Assembly (NCBI GenBank): GCA_006738865.1 | Contig: AP019701.1 | Span: 2,352,001 to 2,416,000 of the forward strand | Length of the DNA: 64,000 nt | DNA from: Allostella sp. ATCC 35155 | GTDB lineage: Bacteria; Pseudomonadota; Alphaproteobacteria; ATCC43930; Allostellaceae | Reading direction: 5' to 3' | Shown: positions 36,601-44,975 of the stretch, in pieces | Position numbering within the stretch: position 1 is the first letter of the stretch | How the letters are laid out: the number at the start of each line of letters is the position of its first letter | Notes under the pieces: model-generated | Told to the model about the DNA's origin: nothing | The model's database searches: none | Seen by the model: the letters and a program-made list of their open reading frames with translations, nothing else | Program-made: the position numbers and the translations under genes

Positions 36601-37676
36601 TGGAGGGTCGGATCGTTTCAAATTCCCCGGTTATTGGCAAGAGCTCGCGTAAGGTCACCATCCGCGACGTGGCACGCGTGGCGGGTGTCTCGACGGCAAC
36701 GGTGTCGGCGACCCTGACGGGGAGCGCCCCCGTCAGCGCGCCGCTGATGGAGCGGGTCCGGGCGGCCGTCGCGGAGGTCGGCTATCGGCCGGACGCGATC
36801 GCCCGCAGCCTGCGCCGCGGCGAGACGCGGATGCTGGGCCTGCTGTTGGCGGACATCACGAACCCGTTCACCACCGCCGTCGTCCACGCGGTCGAGGCCG
36901 CGGCACATGCGTCCGGATACACGCTGATGCTCTGCAACAGCGACGAGGACCCGGCCAAGGAGCGGACCTATCTCGACCTGCTGCGGACGCACCGCGCCGA
37001 TGGCGTGATGCTGATGCCGGTCGGGTTCGGGAGGGACTACGGGCAGCAGATCCGGCGGACGCTCGACGTCCCGGCGGTGCTGGTCGATCGCACCATCCCG
37101 GGACTACCGCTGGATGCGGTGACGGTGGACGGCCGGACCGGCACGCGCGAGGCGGTCGGACATCTGGCCACACTCGGGCATCGGCGCATCGCGATCCTGA
37201 GCGGGCCGGCGGGGGTCTCGGCCAGCGACGAGCGGGTCACCGGCTACCGGGCCGCGCTCGACGAGGCAGGCATCGCCTTCGACCCCTCCCTGGTGCGCGA
37301 CGGCGCGTTCCGCCAGGACCCGGCGCGGGCTGCAACGCTCGAGCTGCTGCGCGCGGCGGAGCCGCCGACGGCGCTTTTCGCCTGCAACAACCTGATGGCG
37401 ATCGGGATGATGCGGGCGGTGGCCGAGATGGGGCTCGACTGCCCGCGCGACCTGTCGGTCGCCTGCTTCGACGATTTCGACTGGGCAGAGGCGTTCCAGC
37501 CGCGGCTGACCACCGTCGCGCAGCCGACCGACGCGATCGGGGGGCAGGCCGTGGCGCTTCTGCTCGGTCGCCTGGGCGAGGCGGCGGCGCCGGGCCTGCG
37601 TCATATCGTGCTGCCGCCGCGGCTGATCGTGCGCGACTCCTGCGCGCCGCCGCCCCGCGCGCGCCGATGCGCGTGA
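36600..37676 (+). CDS. LacI-family transcriptional regulator
   Basis: A 358-residue LacI/GalR protein. The HTH and hinge are KVTIRDVARVAGVSTATVSATLTGSAPVS (about 18-46), and the periplasmic-binding-like effector domain follows (LGLLLADITNPFTTAVVHAVE, then DRTIPGLPLDAVTVDG). It probably represses the divergent UgpBAEC-like operon in response to its substrate. ATG 36600 is the only start before the HTH; no Shine-Dalgarno is present because a palindrome occupies the upstream bases, so leaderless or weak initiation is likely. The 130 bp after it hold the promoter of the next gene. Confidence 0.9.
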   Translation: MEGRIVSNSPVIGKSSRKVTIRDVARVAGVSTATVSATLTGSAPVSAPLMERVRAAVAEVGYRPDAIARSLRRGETRMLGLLLADITNPFTTAVVHAVEAAAHASGYTLMLCNSDEDPAKERTYLDLLRTHRADGVMLMPVGFGRDYGQQIRRTLDVPAVLVDRTIPGLPLDAVTVDGRTGTREAVGHLATLGHRRIAILSGPAGVSASDERVTGYRAALDEAGIAFDPSLVRDGAFRQDPARAATLELLRAAEPPTALFACNNLMAIGMMRAVAEMGLDCPRDLSVACFDDFDWAEAFQPRLTTVAQPTDAIGGQAVALLLGRLGEAAAPGLRHIVLPPRLIVRDSCAPPPRARRCA

Positions 37677-37706
37677 CGGTTCGTCCGGGGGCGGGAATCG
37701 ACCAAT

Positions 37707-37735
37707 TTGCGATCGTGTCGCAATTGCAATATGAT
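37707..37735 (+). promoter_or_regulatory. Sigma-70-like promoter with overlapping inverted repeat, upstream of the nitroreductase gene
   Basis: TTGCGA (37707-37712) and TATGAT (37730-37735) are 17 bp apart. An inverted repeat, TTGCGA-TCGTG-TCGCAA, spans 37707-37723 and covers the -35 and the upstream half of the spacer. This is the layout of a repressor-controlled promoter. The leader would be about 65 nt. Confidence 0.55.
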
Positions 37736-37806
37736 GGCACCACGTACCGCGTCGGCGGGTCGCGTGCGTGCGCCCGCGACCCGGCCCCCACATCCGAAAG
37801 CCGATC

Positions 37807-38400
37807 ATGAATCCCCTCGATCTTCTTCTTTCCCGGCGCTCGATCTCGCCGGCCGCACTCGGAGAGCCCGGGCCGGGCGACGCCGACATCGAGACCATGG
37901 TCGCCGCGGCGCTCCGGGCGCCCGACCATGGCGGCCTGAGGCCCTGGCGGTTCGCCATCATCCGCGGGGAGGCACGGGCCCGGCTGGGCGACGTCTTCGC
38001 TGAGGCGGTGCGGACGCGCGATCCGACCTGGACCGAGGCGCTGCTGGAGCGCGAAAGGGGCCGTCCGCTGCGCTCGCCGCTGGTCATCGCATGCGGCGTG
38101 CGAGTTCGCGCCGAGCACAAAATTCCCGAATTCGAGCAGTTGCTGGCCGCCGGGGCGGGGGCGATGAACCTGCTGAACGCGGCGCACGCGCTGGGCTATG
38201 GCGCGATGTGGGTCACGGGCCCCAACGCCTATGATCCGGCGGTGGCGGCTGCCCTCGGCTTCCACGCGCCGGACCGGCTCGTCGGCTTCGTCTATGTCGG
38301 CACGCCGCCTGAGGACATGGCTGCGGCGGAGCGACCGGTGCCGTCGGCGCACATGGCCGAATGGACCGTCCCCCTGTCCGCCGCCGCAGCTGCGGCCTGA
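37807..38400 (+). CDS. Nitroreductase family protein (YdjA-like)
   Basis: A 197-residue nitroreductase-fold FMN protein. SRRSISPAAL at the N-terminus is the FMN phosphate site, and APDHGGLRPWRFAII, MNLLNAAHALGYGAMWVTG and GFVYVGTPPE follow, matching the short YdjA-like branch. It reduces nitro or quinone-type compounds with NAD(P)H, physiological substrate unknown. ATG 37807 is preceded by GAAAG. The IalB-like gene starts two bases after its stop. Confidence 0.88.
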   Translation: MNPLDLLLSRRSISPAALGEPGPGDADIETMVAAALRAPDHGGLRPWRFAIIRGEARARLGDVFAEAVRTRDPTWTEALLERERGRPLRSPLVIACGVRVRAEHKIPEFEQLLAAGAGAMNLLNAAHALGYGAMWVTGPNAYDPAVAAALGFHAPDRLVGFVYVGTPPEDMAAAERPVPSAHMAEWTVPLSAAAAAA

Positions 38401-38402
38401 CG

Positions 38403-38942
38403 ATGCGGGGCATCGGGACCGCGGCGCTGGCCCTGGCGCTGGTGCTGGCGGCTGGCACGTCCGAGGCGCAGAACCGCCAGCGCCGCGCCAAGCCGGAGGA
38501 GCCGGCGGCTGCCGGCACGACGAGTGCGGAGCGGATCGGCGACTGGATGCTGCGCTGCGATCCGCCGGCCGACGGGCTGCCCAAGCAATGCGAGATGGCG
38601 CAGATCCTCAGCGACAAGGAGGGCAAGCGCGACCTGCTGCTCATCCGGCTGGGCTATCCTCCGGCCGAGAGCGACGCCCTGGCCCTCATCGTGGTGCCGC
38701 TCGACGTGCTGCTGCCCCCCGGGCTCGGCCTCAAGGTCGACGCCCGCGACCCGGCGGTCGTGCCGATCCGGCATTGCGACACCAACGGCTGCCTGGCGCC
38801 CTGGCGACCGACCGCGGCCGAGGTCGACGCGATGAAGGCCGGCCGGGAACTGCTCGTGCTGCTGCGCAACCGTGACGGCAAGCAATTCGGCCTGCCGGTT
38901 TCGCTCAAGGGCTTCCGCGCCGCACACGACCGCTTGCGCTGA
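38403..38942 (+). CDS. Invasion-associated locus B (IalB) family periplasmic protein
   Basis: A 179-residue exported protein with a signal peptide (about 1-22, SEA-Q) and the IalB fold. IGDWMLRCDPPADGLPKQCEMAQIL and HCDTNGCLAPW carry the four conserved Cys that form two disulphides. IalB homologues are common in alphaproteobacteria outside pathogens; the function there is unknown. It is coupled to the nitroreductase gene (2-bp gap) and convergent with the PepSY gene 22 bp away. Confidence 0.85.
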   Translation: MRGIGTAALALALVLAAGTSEAQNRQRRAKPEEPAAAGTTSAERIGDWMLRCDPPADGLPKQCEMAQILSDKEGKRDLLLIRLGYPPAESDALALIVVPLDVLLPPGLGLKVDARDPAVVPIRHCDTNGCLAPWRPTAAEVDAMKAGRELLVLLRNRDGKQFGLPVSLKGFRAAHDRLR

Positions 38943-38964
38943 CCGCACTTCGCGGCCGGCGGGC

Positions 38965-40521
38965 TCAGGTAGCCGCTGGGGGGTCGCGCGAGGGCGCAGT
39001 TGGCGATGGGATTGTGCTGACCGCGGCCCGCGCGCCCTGCCGCAGCGCGAGCCATGCCAGGATCGCGGCCGTCACCAGTGCGGACAGCTGAAATCCGGTG
39101 AACACCCAGTCGCCTTGCAGCAGGGATACCCACGGTCCGCGCCCGGTCGTGAGGGCGTCCAGAACCGGCAGCGCGGCATAGGCGGCGGCACCGGCCCAGA
39201 GTTGCTCGCGCCAGGCCTGAGTCCGGGTTCGCGCCAGCGGATGAAGTGCGGCGGCCGCCCACACGGCGAAGAAGATGTTGCCTTCCCAACCGGCCCGCCC
39301 CGGCATGTCCGCCGGCAGGAGGCGGTTTGCCAAGAAGAACCCGGCGATCGCCAGCGGCAGTCCGGCGATGGTCGCGACGTTGAGATGGTCGACGAGCCGG
39401 TGCCCGAAGCGGCCGCCGCGGCGGCGCCGAGCCGCCGCCCACAGCAGGAGGCCCGTCGCGACCATCGCCGTGCCGGCGACACCGAGACAGAACAGCAGCC
39501 AGCGCAGCGCGGGATCGGCGAAGCGGCCGAGATGCAGCCCGTAGAGGGTGCGCTCGCTCGCCACGACCCAGGAGGCCCGACCACTGTCCGAGAGGAGCCG
39601 GCCGTCGACGCCGTCGAAGACGAGCCGGGGATGGCCGTGGGCGAGGTGGTCGGCATCGCTCGCGGTCAGTTCGATGCGCGCGTTGGCATCGAGCGGCCGG
39701 CGCACGTCGATGCGCCCGACGCGCAGGCCACCCCAGCGGCGTTCGGCCTCTCGCATCAGGGGACGGATCTCGACCAGCGGCGCCGTCCGCCCGGACGCCG
39801 GCGGCGTCGCCTGTCCCTGACCGGCGGCGGCGTAGAACGCGGCGCGGTCGTCCGGAAAGGCGCGCTCGATGCCGCCCGGCAGATAGAGGAACATGAGCGT
39901 GACGAGGCCGCTCCAGGTGATGACCAGGTGGTAGGGCAGGGCCAGCACGCCGGTGGCGTTGTGCGCGTCGAGCCAGGACCGCTGGCCCTTGCCGAGCCGG
40001 AAGGCGAAGAAGTCCGCAAAGATGCGGCGGTGGACGATGACGCCGCTGAGGATCGCGACCAGCATCGCCATGGCGGCGAGGCCGACGAGATAGCGCCCCA
40101 GCCGCCACGGCATGTGCAGGTCGAAGTGGAAGTAATAGAGGAAGTCGCCGCCGTGGGTCGCCCGGGCGGTGCTGGCGCGGCCGGTCGCCGGATCGAAGGC
40201 CTCGCGCTGGAAGCGGGGGCCGGGCCCGGCCTCGCGCCAGACCGCCAGGCGGGCGACCGGGTTGCGCTCGTCCGGCAGGTCGACCAGCCAGCGATAGGCG
40301 CCCCCGCCGATCTCGTGCAGGCGCGCGACCGAGCGTGCGGCGGCGTCGGCCGGCGTCGTCGCGACGGGGGGAATCTCGGGGCACATCCACAGGCTGATCT
40401 CGTCGCGGAAGTAGCTCAGCGTGCCTGTCAGGAACACGGCATAGAGCAGCCATGCGAAGATGAGCCCGCCCCAGATGTGGAGCCCGGCCATCGCTTGCCG
40501 GAGGCCGCCCCCCGGCTTCAT
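38965..40521 (-). CDS. PepSY-associated TM helix protein (iron-regulated membrane protein, PiuB-like)
   Basis: A 518-residue inner-membrane protein with an N-terminal helix (LHIWGGLIFAWLLYAVFLTGTLSYF), a large extracytoplasmic PepSY region, and further helices including HFDLHMPWRLGRYLVG, NATGVLALPYHLVITWSGL and several C-terminal ones. His pairs in the helices could bind haem, and such proteins are proposed to reduce ferric siderophores. ATG 40521 overlaps the DUF3649 stop by four bases. It ends the iron-uptake operon. Confidence 0.88.
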   Translation of the reverse strand: MKPGGGLRQAMAGLHIWGGLIFAWLLYAVFLTGTLSYFRDEISLWMCPEIPPVATTPADAAARSVARLHEIGGGAYRWLVDLPDERNPVARLAVWREAGPGPRFQREAFDPATGRASTARATHGGDFLYYFHFDLHMPWRLGRYLVGLAAMAMLVAILSGVIVHRRIFADFFAFRLGKGQRSWLDAHNATGVLALPYHLVITWSGLVTLMFLYLPGGIERAFPDDRAAFYAAAGQGQATPPASGRTAPLVEIRPLMREAERRWGGLRVGRIDVRRPLDANARIELTASDADHLAHGHPRLVFDGVDGRLLSDSGRASWVVASERTLYGLHLGRFADPALRWLLFCLGVAGTAMVATGLLLWAAARRRRGGRFGHRLVDHLNVATIAGLPLAIAGFFLANRLLPADMPGRAGWEGNIFFAVWAAAALHPLARTRTQAWREQLWAGAAAYAALPVLDALTTGRGPWVSLLQGDWVFTGFQLSALVTAAILAWLALRQGARAAVSTIPSPTAPSRDPPAAT

Positions 40522-40784
40522 GGCGCAAGCCATCCGATCGCGGCCAGAACGAGGATGCCGAGCACCGCGCCCGCGAGTGCCCGCGCCGCGCTGCGGGCGG
40601 CAAAGGCCCACAGCACGGCGGCCGTGGCCACCGGAAACGCGGTCACGGTTCCACCCAGGACCGCGTCGGCCGTCCCTCCCGGCCAGATCGCGACGAAGGC
40701 CGCGACCCAGGCCGCCGCCGCCAGATAGGCGCCGGCCGTCGCCACCGTCAGGCGGACGAGAAGGGCCGGCAGGGACATCCTCAC
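40518..40784 (-). CDS. DUF3649 small membrane protein
   Basis: An 88-residue protein with three hydrophobic helices (RLTVATAGAYLAAAAWVAAFVAIW, then VTAFPVATAAVLWAFAAR and a C-terminal one). This size and position between a TonB receptor and a PepSY protein are characteristic of DUF3649. Start taken at GTG 40784, overlapping the receptor stop by four bases; ATG 40778 is an alternative. Function unknown, likely iron-siderophore handling. Confidence 0.8.
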   Translation of the reverse strand: MRMSLPALLVRLTVATAGAYLAAAAWVAAFVAIWPGGTADAVLGGTVTAFPVATAAVLWAFAARSAARALAGAVLGILVLAAIGWLAP

Positions 40785-43273
40785 CAGCGATAGGTCAGGG
40801 TGGCGTAGACCGTGCGCCCGGCGCCGTAGTAGCAGCGGTTGGCCCCGAAACAGGTCGAGACGTACTCCTTGTCGAACAGGTTGGAAGCGTTCAGCTGGAG
40901 CTGCATGCCGGTCAGCCGGTCGTCGATGTTGTCGAGGTCGTAGCGGACCATGGCGTCGAACAGGGTGAAGCTGGGCACGTCGAAGCTGTTGGCGTCATCC
41001 CCCGCGGCCTCGCCGACATAGCGTGCGCCGCCGCCGACGGCGAACCCGCGCAGCGGCCCGGCGAGGAAGCTGTAGTCGAGCCACAGCGAGGCCGAATGCG
41101 CCGGGGTGCGGGTCGGGCGCCTGCCTTCGAGGGGCACGGTGACGCCGTCGATGCCGGTCGTGGTGTTGTTGCTCTCGGTGACCTCGGCATCGAGGTAGGT
41201 GTAGGCGGCGGTCAGATTGAGACCGGCCGCGAGGCTCGCCTTGGCTTCGAGCTCGATGCCGCGGGCCGTGATCTCGCCGGTCTGGGTGGACAGCGTCGGG
41301 AAGTTCGGATCCCGCGTCACCACGTTCTTGCGCTGCAGATGGAAGGCGGAGGCGGTGACGAAGCTGTTGAGGCCGGGGGGCTGATACTTCAGGCCGACCT
41401 CGTACTGGCGGCCCTCGGTCGGCTTGGCGGCGCTGCCGTCGGACAGGATCGTGCCCCAGGTCGGCTCGAAGGATTCCGTGTAGCTGACATAGGGCGCAAG
41501 GCCGTTGTCGAAGACGTACATCGCCGCACCACGCATGGTGAAGGCATCGTCCTTCTGGCCCGACCGATCGCCGGTGAGCCGGTCCAGATCCTTGCTCTCC
41601 GCCCAGTCCTGCCGGACGCCGAGGACGACGCGCAGGCGGTCGAACGCCATCTGATCCTGGAGGTACAGGCCGTACTGGCGGCCCTCGCTCTCACGGCTCT
41701 GGTAGCGCGTCGCGTCGATCGGCAAACCGTATGCGGGGTTGAACAGGTCGAGCGTCGGCGCCGTCCGGTTGAGCACCCGGTCGGTGTCGTTGTTGAACCA
41801 CTGACCGTCGGCGCCGACGATCAGCGTGTGCTTCACCGGCCCCGTGGTGAACTTGGCCTCGAGCTGGTTGTCGAGCGTGTAGTCGTCGGCGTGCTCCACC
41901 ATGCCGAAGGCCTGCCGGTTGGCGGTCCGGAGGTCCGCCTGGAGGGTGCTCATATAGAGGCCGCGGTGATCGAGCCGGTGGTTCTGCCAGCGGAAGTTCT
42001 GCCGGGCGGTGAGCGATTCCGAGAAGCGGTGCTCCAGCGCATAGCCAAGGCTGGTGCTTTCCCGTCGCCAGCGCTCGAAATTGGGGTCGCCGGTGAAGAG
42101 GTCGCGCGAGATCTTGCCGTTCGGGTTCGGCAGGATCGTGCCGTAGGCCGGCAGCCAGTTGAGCGGCGTGCCGCCGAAATCGTCGTTCTGATAGCGCGCG
42201 ATGAAGGTGATGCTGGTCGCCTCGGTCGGCCGCCAGGTGAGGGACGGCGCCAGTGCGACGCGGCGCTTGTCGCGTGCGACATCGGTCTCGGCATCGGTGC
42301 GGTAGGTGACCCCGGCGAGGCGGTAGAGAACCGTGCCCTCGCGGTCGAGGCGGCCGCCGAGGTCGAAGCTGCCCTGGATCCGTCCGTAGCTGCCGGCCTG
42401 GATTGCCACTTCGCGCAGCGGCGTATCGGTCGGTCGCTTGCCGACCATGTTGACGAGCCCGCCCGGCGTGCTCTCGCCATAGAGGACCGATGCCGGTCCC
42501 TTGATGACCTCGATGCGCTCGAAGAGATGCGGGTCGAAGGCCGAGGACAGGTAGCCGGTGCCGCCCAGCCGCATGCCGTCGATGTACTCGTTGAAGGAGG
42601 GACCGGCAGTGCCGTTGCCGCCGAAGCCCCGAATGGTGGTGCTGTCGCCGCCATAGCCGTTGCCGACGCCCATCGTGCCGGACCGGACGCCGGCCGTGTA
42701 GCTCAGCGCGTCGGCTACGGTGCGGGCGTTCCGCGCCGCCATCTCCTCGCTGCCGACGACCGAGATCGACTGCGGCGTCTCGATCAGCGGCGTCGCCGTC
42801 TTGGTCGCCGTCGTCGCGGCGTTTGCGACGAAACCGTAGATAGGGCCGGTCGCGCCGGAGGATCGCGAGCGCTGGCCCTCGACCGCGACCGTGTCCAGCG
42901 TCACGGCCCCGGACGCGCCCGGCGTGCGCTCCAGCGTGACCGTGGTCGGATTGGTGAAGCGGAACGTCAGCCCGCTGCCGGCCAGGAGGCGGGACAGCGC
43001 CTCGCGCGTGGTGTAGCTGCCGGAGAGGGGTTGGGACACGAGGCCACGGGCGACCGCCGCGTCGAAGAAGACCTCGATACCGGCGTCCCGCGACAGGCGC
43101 AGCAGGGCCTGCGCCAGAGGCTGCGAGGGAATCTCGAACCGGCGTGCCAGTTCCGCCTGGGCGGGCGCCTGTGCCGCGGCGGGGTCGCCCGGCACCGCCG
43201 TCAGGATGGCGAACGCCGTGGCGGCGATGGACGCCTCCGCCCAGCGGCTGCGCTTCGAGTTTCCAACCGACAT
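40781..43273 (-). CDS. TonB-dependent siderophore receptor with N-terminal STN signalling domain
   Basis: An 830-residue outer-membrane receptor. A signal peptide (about 1-35) is followed by the STN domain (FEIPSQPLAQALLRLSRDAGIEV, SYTTREALSRLLAGSGL), a plug domain (TPQSISVVGSEEMAARNARTVADAL, RGFGGNGTAG, VLYGESTPGGLVNMVGKRP) and a 22-strand barrel ending in Trp with VYATLTYRW. Ferrichrome/ferric-siderophore class. The STN domain signals to FecR, encoded immediately upstream with the ECF sigma factor, so expression is likely ligand-induced. Ligand unknown. Confidence 0.94.
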   Translation of the reverse strand: MSVGNSKRSRWAEASIAATAFAILTAVPGDPAAAQAPAQAELARRFEIPSQPLAQALLRLSRDAGIEVFFDAAVARGLVSQPLSGSYTTREALSRLLAGSGLTFRFTNPTTVTLERTPGASGAVTLDTVAVEGQRSRSSGATGPIYGFVANAATTATKTATPLIETPQSISVVGSEEMAARNARTVADALSYTAGVRSGTMGVGNGYGGDSTTIRGFGGNGTAGPSFNEYIDGMRLGGTGYLSSAFDPHLFERIEVIKGPASVLYGESTPGGLVNMVGKRPTDTPLREVAIQAGSYGRIQGSFDLGGRLDREGTVLYRLAGVTYRTDAETDVARDKRRVALAPSLTWRPTEATSITFIARYQNDDFGGTPLNWLPAYGTILPNPNGKISRDLFTGDPNFERWRRESTSLGYALEHRFSESLTARQNFRWQNHRLDHRGLYMSTLQADLRTANRQAFGMVEHADDYTLDNQLEAKFTTGPVKHTLIVGADGQWFNNDTDRVLNRTAPTLDLFNPAYGLPIDATRYQSRESEGRQYGLYLQDQMAFDRLRVVLGVRQDWAESKDLDRLTGDRSGQKDDAFTMRGAAMYVFDNGLAPYVSYTESFEPTWGTILSDGSAAKPTEGRQYEVGLKYQPPGLNSFVTASAFHLQRKNVVTRDPNFPTLSTQTGEITARGIELEAKASLAAGLNLTAAYTYLDAEVTESNNTTTGIDGVTVPLEGRRPTRTPAHSASLWLDYSFLAGPLRGFAVGGGARYVGEAAGDDANSFDVPSFTLFDAMVRYDLDNIDDRLTGMQLQLNASNLFDKEYVSTCFGANRCYYGAGRTVYATLTYRW

Positions 43274-43399
43274 CCTTGCCCCCTCGACGTGCCCGGCCCC
43301 GGGGGCCGCGACATGGTTCGCGAACGGATCGCATTCGCATCTTGTCGGATGGAGACGCACGGCCGGCGGCCGACCATTACAGGGGCGCCGGAAAAAGTT

Positions 43400-44332
43400 T
43401 CAGTCTGCCCGAAGGATCAGGGTCAGGAGGTCGGTGACCCGGACGATGCGGACCGGCAGCGTCGCGGCAATGGTGTCGAGCGCGGCATCGCCGCGTGCCG
43501 CCTGGAAGCTGCCGGTCACCGGCAGCCCGGCCACGGCGTCGTCGAGGACGAGGATGCGGCCCCAGCGATGGCGCTCGAGATCGCGCACCACCTGGCCGAG
43601 CGGACGGTCCTGGAACACCAGCCGGCCGTCGCGCCATGCCGTCGCCTCGTCGAGGTCGATCGGCGACGGCGCGGAGGGGGTGCCGGCCGAAAAGCGTGCG
43701 CCGGTGCCCGCCACCAGCCGGACCGGACCCGCGCGCCCGCCCGACAAGGTGACCACGCCCTCGACGACCGCTACGCGCACCCCGTCCTCGACCTTCACGT
43801 CGAACCGGGTGCCGACGACGGTCACCCGGGCGTCTGCCGCTTCGACCACGAAGGGCCGGGGATCGCCGGAGACCACCGAGAAGAAGGCTTCTCCGCGATG
43901 CAGGACGACGCGCCGTGCCGCAGCGTCGTATCGCACGGAGAGCGCCGACGACGATCCGAGTTCGACGTCCGAGCCGTCGGCGAGACGCATCCGGCTGCGC
44001 TCGCCGATGCCGCTGCGGAGATCGGCGAAGAGACCGACCGGCGCGAGCGCCCAGGCGCCGGCACAGGCGATCGCGATGCTCGCCGCCAGCGCCATCGCGC
44101 GCCAGCGCGGCCCGCGCCGCACCGGCGGCGCGGAGCGCTGCGGCGCCAGCCCGTCGAGGCCGGACCACAGCGCCTCCACCTCCCGCCAGGCGCGGAGATG
44201 CCGCGGGTCGGCGGCGAGCCATTCGCCGTGCTCGCGACGCGCCGCATCATCCGCCGCCGGATCGCGCAGGCGGACGAACCAGGCGACGGCCGCCTCGTCG
44301 GGCGCAGCGGGTGCAGGGCAGGGGCCGGTCAT
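43400..44332 (-). CDS. fecR: FecR-family anti-sigma/sigma regulator
   Basis: A 310-residue FecR protein with a cytoplasmic N-terminus (AVAWFVRLRDPAADDAARREHGEWLAADPRHLRAWREVEALW), one membrane helix (about 80-98) and a periplasmic FecR domain (GERSRMRLADGSDVELGSSSALSVRYD, RGEAFFSV, GTRFDVKVEDGVRVAVVEG). It relays receptor occupancy to the sigma factor encoded just upstream. ATG 44332 was taken; a GTG at 44377, overlapping the sigma gene, is equally possible. Confidence 0.9.
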   Translation of the reverse strand: MTGPCPAPAAPDEAAVAWFVRLRDPAADDAARREHGEWLAADPRHLRAWREVEALWSGLDGLAPQRSAPPVRRGPRWRAMALAASIAIACAGAWALAPVGLFADLRSGIGERSRMRLADGSDVELGSSSALSVRYDAAARRVVLHRGEAFFSVVSGDPRPFVVEAADARVTVVGTRFDVKVEDGVRVAVVEGVVTLSGGRAGPVRLVAGTGARFSAGTPSAPSPIDLDEATAWRDGRLVFQDRPLGQVVRDLERHRWGRILVLDDAVAGLPVTGSFQAARGDAALDTIAATLPVRIVRVTDLLTLILRAD

Positions 44333-44363
44333 GCTGTCATGACGCTGCGGCACGGCGGAACCA

Positions 44364-44894
44364 TTATCTGTCCCCACCCGGTTCGCCGGCCTGCCGATAT
44401 GCGTCGAGGCGCCGTTTGCAGTGCGCGAGGGACCGGACCATGTGGACCATGACCGTGTTCTTGGCGATGCCGAGCCGGTCGGCGATCTCGGCGTAGCTCA
44501 GCCCTTCGAACTTGTGCATCCGGAATATCTCGCGCCCGCGCGGCGGCAATTCGGCGATGGCCCGGCGCAGGACCTCCAGCGCCTCGCGCGACAGCAGCGC
44601 CTCCTCGGCGGCGGGCGCCGGGTCGCGGGTGAGGTCGCCGGCGCCGGGCGAAAGCGGGACCGTTCCGCTGCTCGCTTCGCGGCGATGGCGATCGAGCGAG
44701 AGATTGCCGGCGATGCGGAAGAGATAGGCCTCCTGGTGACGCACGCCCTCGGGCGGCGCCGCCCGCATCAGGCGCAGGAACGCTTCCTGGGTCAGGTCGG
44801 CCGCCACGTCCGACGTTGCGCCGCGGCGAATGAGGAATCGCTGCAGCGTGCCGGAATAGCGGCGGAACAGGCTGTCGAACGTGGGAGCGGTCAA
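44364..44894 (-). CDS. fecI: ECF RNA polymerase sigma factor, FecI-like
   Basis: A 176-residue ECF sigma factor. Region 2 is FDSLFRRYSGTLQRFLIRRGATSDVAADLTQEAFLRLM, and region 4 is LPPRGREIFRMHKFEGLSYAEIADRLGIAKNTVMVHMVRSL. It should transcribe the TonB receptor operon under FecR control. ATG 44894 is the start. It lies upstream of fecR on the minus strand in the normal fecI-fecR-receptor order. An AT-rich GATAAT occurs 38-43 bp upstream. Confidence 0.93.
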   Translation of the reverse strand: MTAPTFDSLFRRYSGTLQRFLIRRGATSDVAADLTQEAFLRLMRAAPPEGVRHQEAYLFRIAGNLSLDRHRREASSGTVPLSPGAGDLTRDPAPAAEEALLSREALEVLRRAIAELPPRGREIFRMHKFEGLSYAEIADRLGIAKNTVMVHMVRSLAHCKRRLDAYRQAGEPGGDR

Positions 44895-44975
44895 GGGTTG
44901 TGGTGACGGGTCGATGTTGCGAACGCGTCACATTATCGATCTTGGCGGAGCGTCGCCACCGGTATCCCGGTCCGG

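Noticed and set aside
40460-44452. 1330-codon open frame antisense to the TonB receptor and fecR
   Set aside because: It spans several real genes on the other strand and shows no recognisable domain; start and stop overlaps of those genes support the minus-strand reading.
44932-44937. GATAAT-like (Fur-box-like) element upstream of fecI
   Set aside because: Only one six-base match is present; a Fur box needs repeated GATAAT units.
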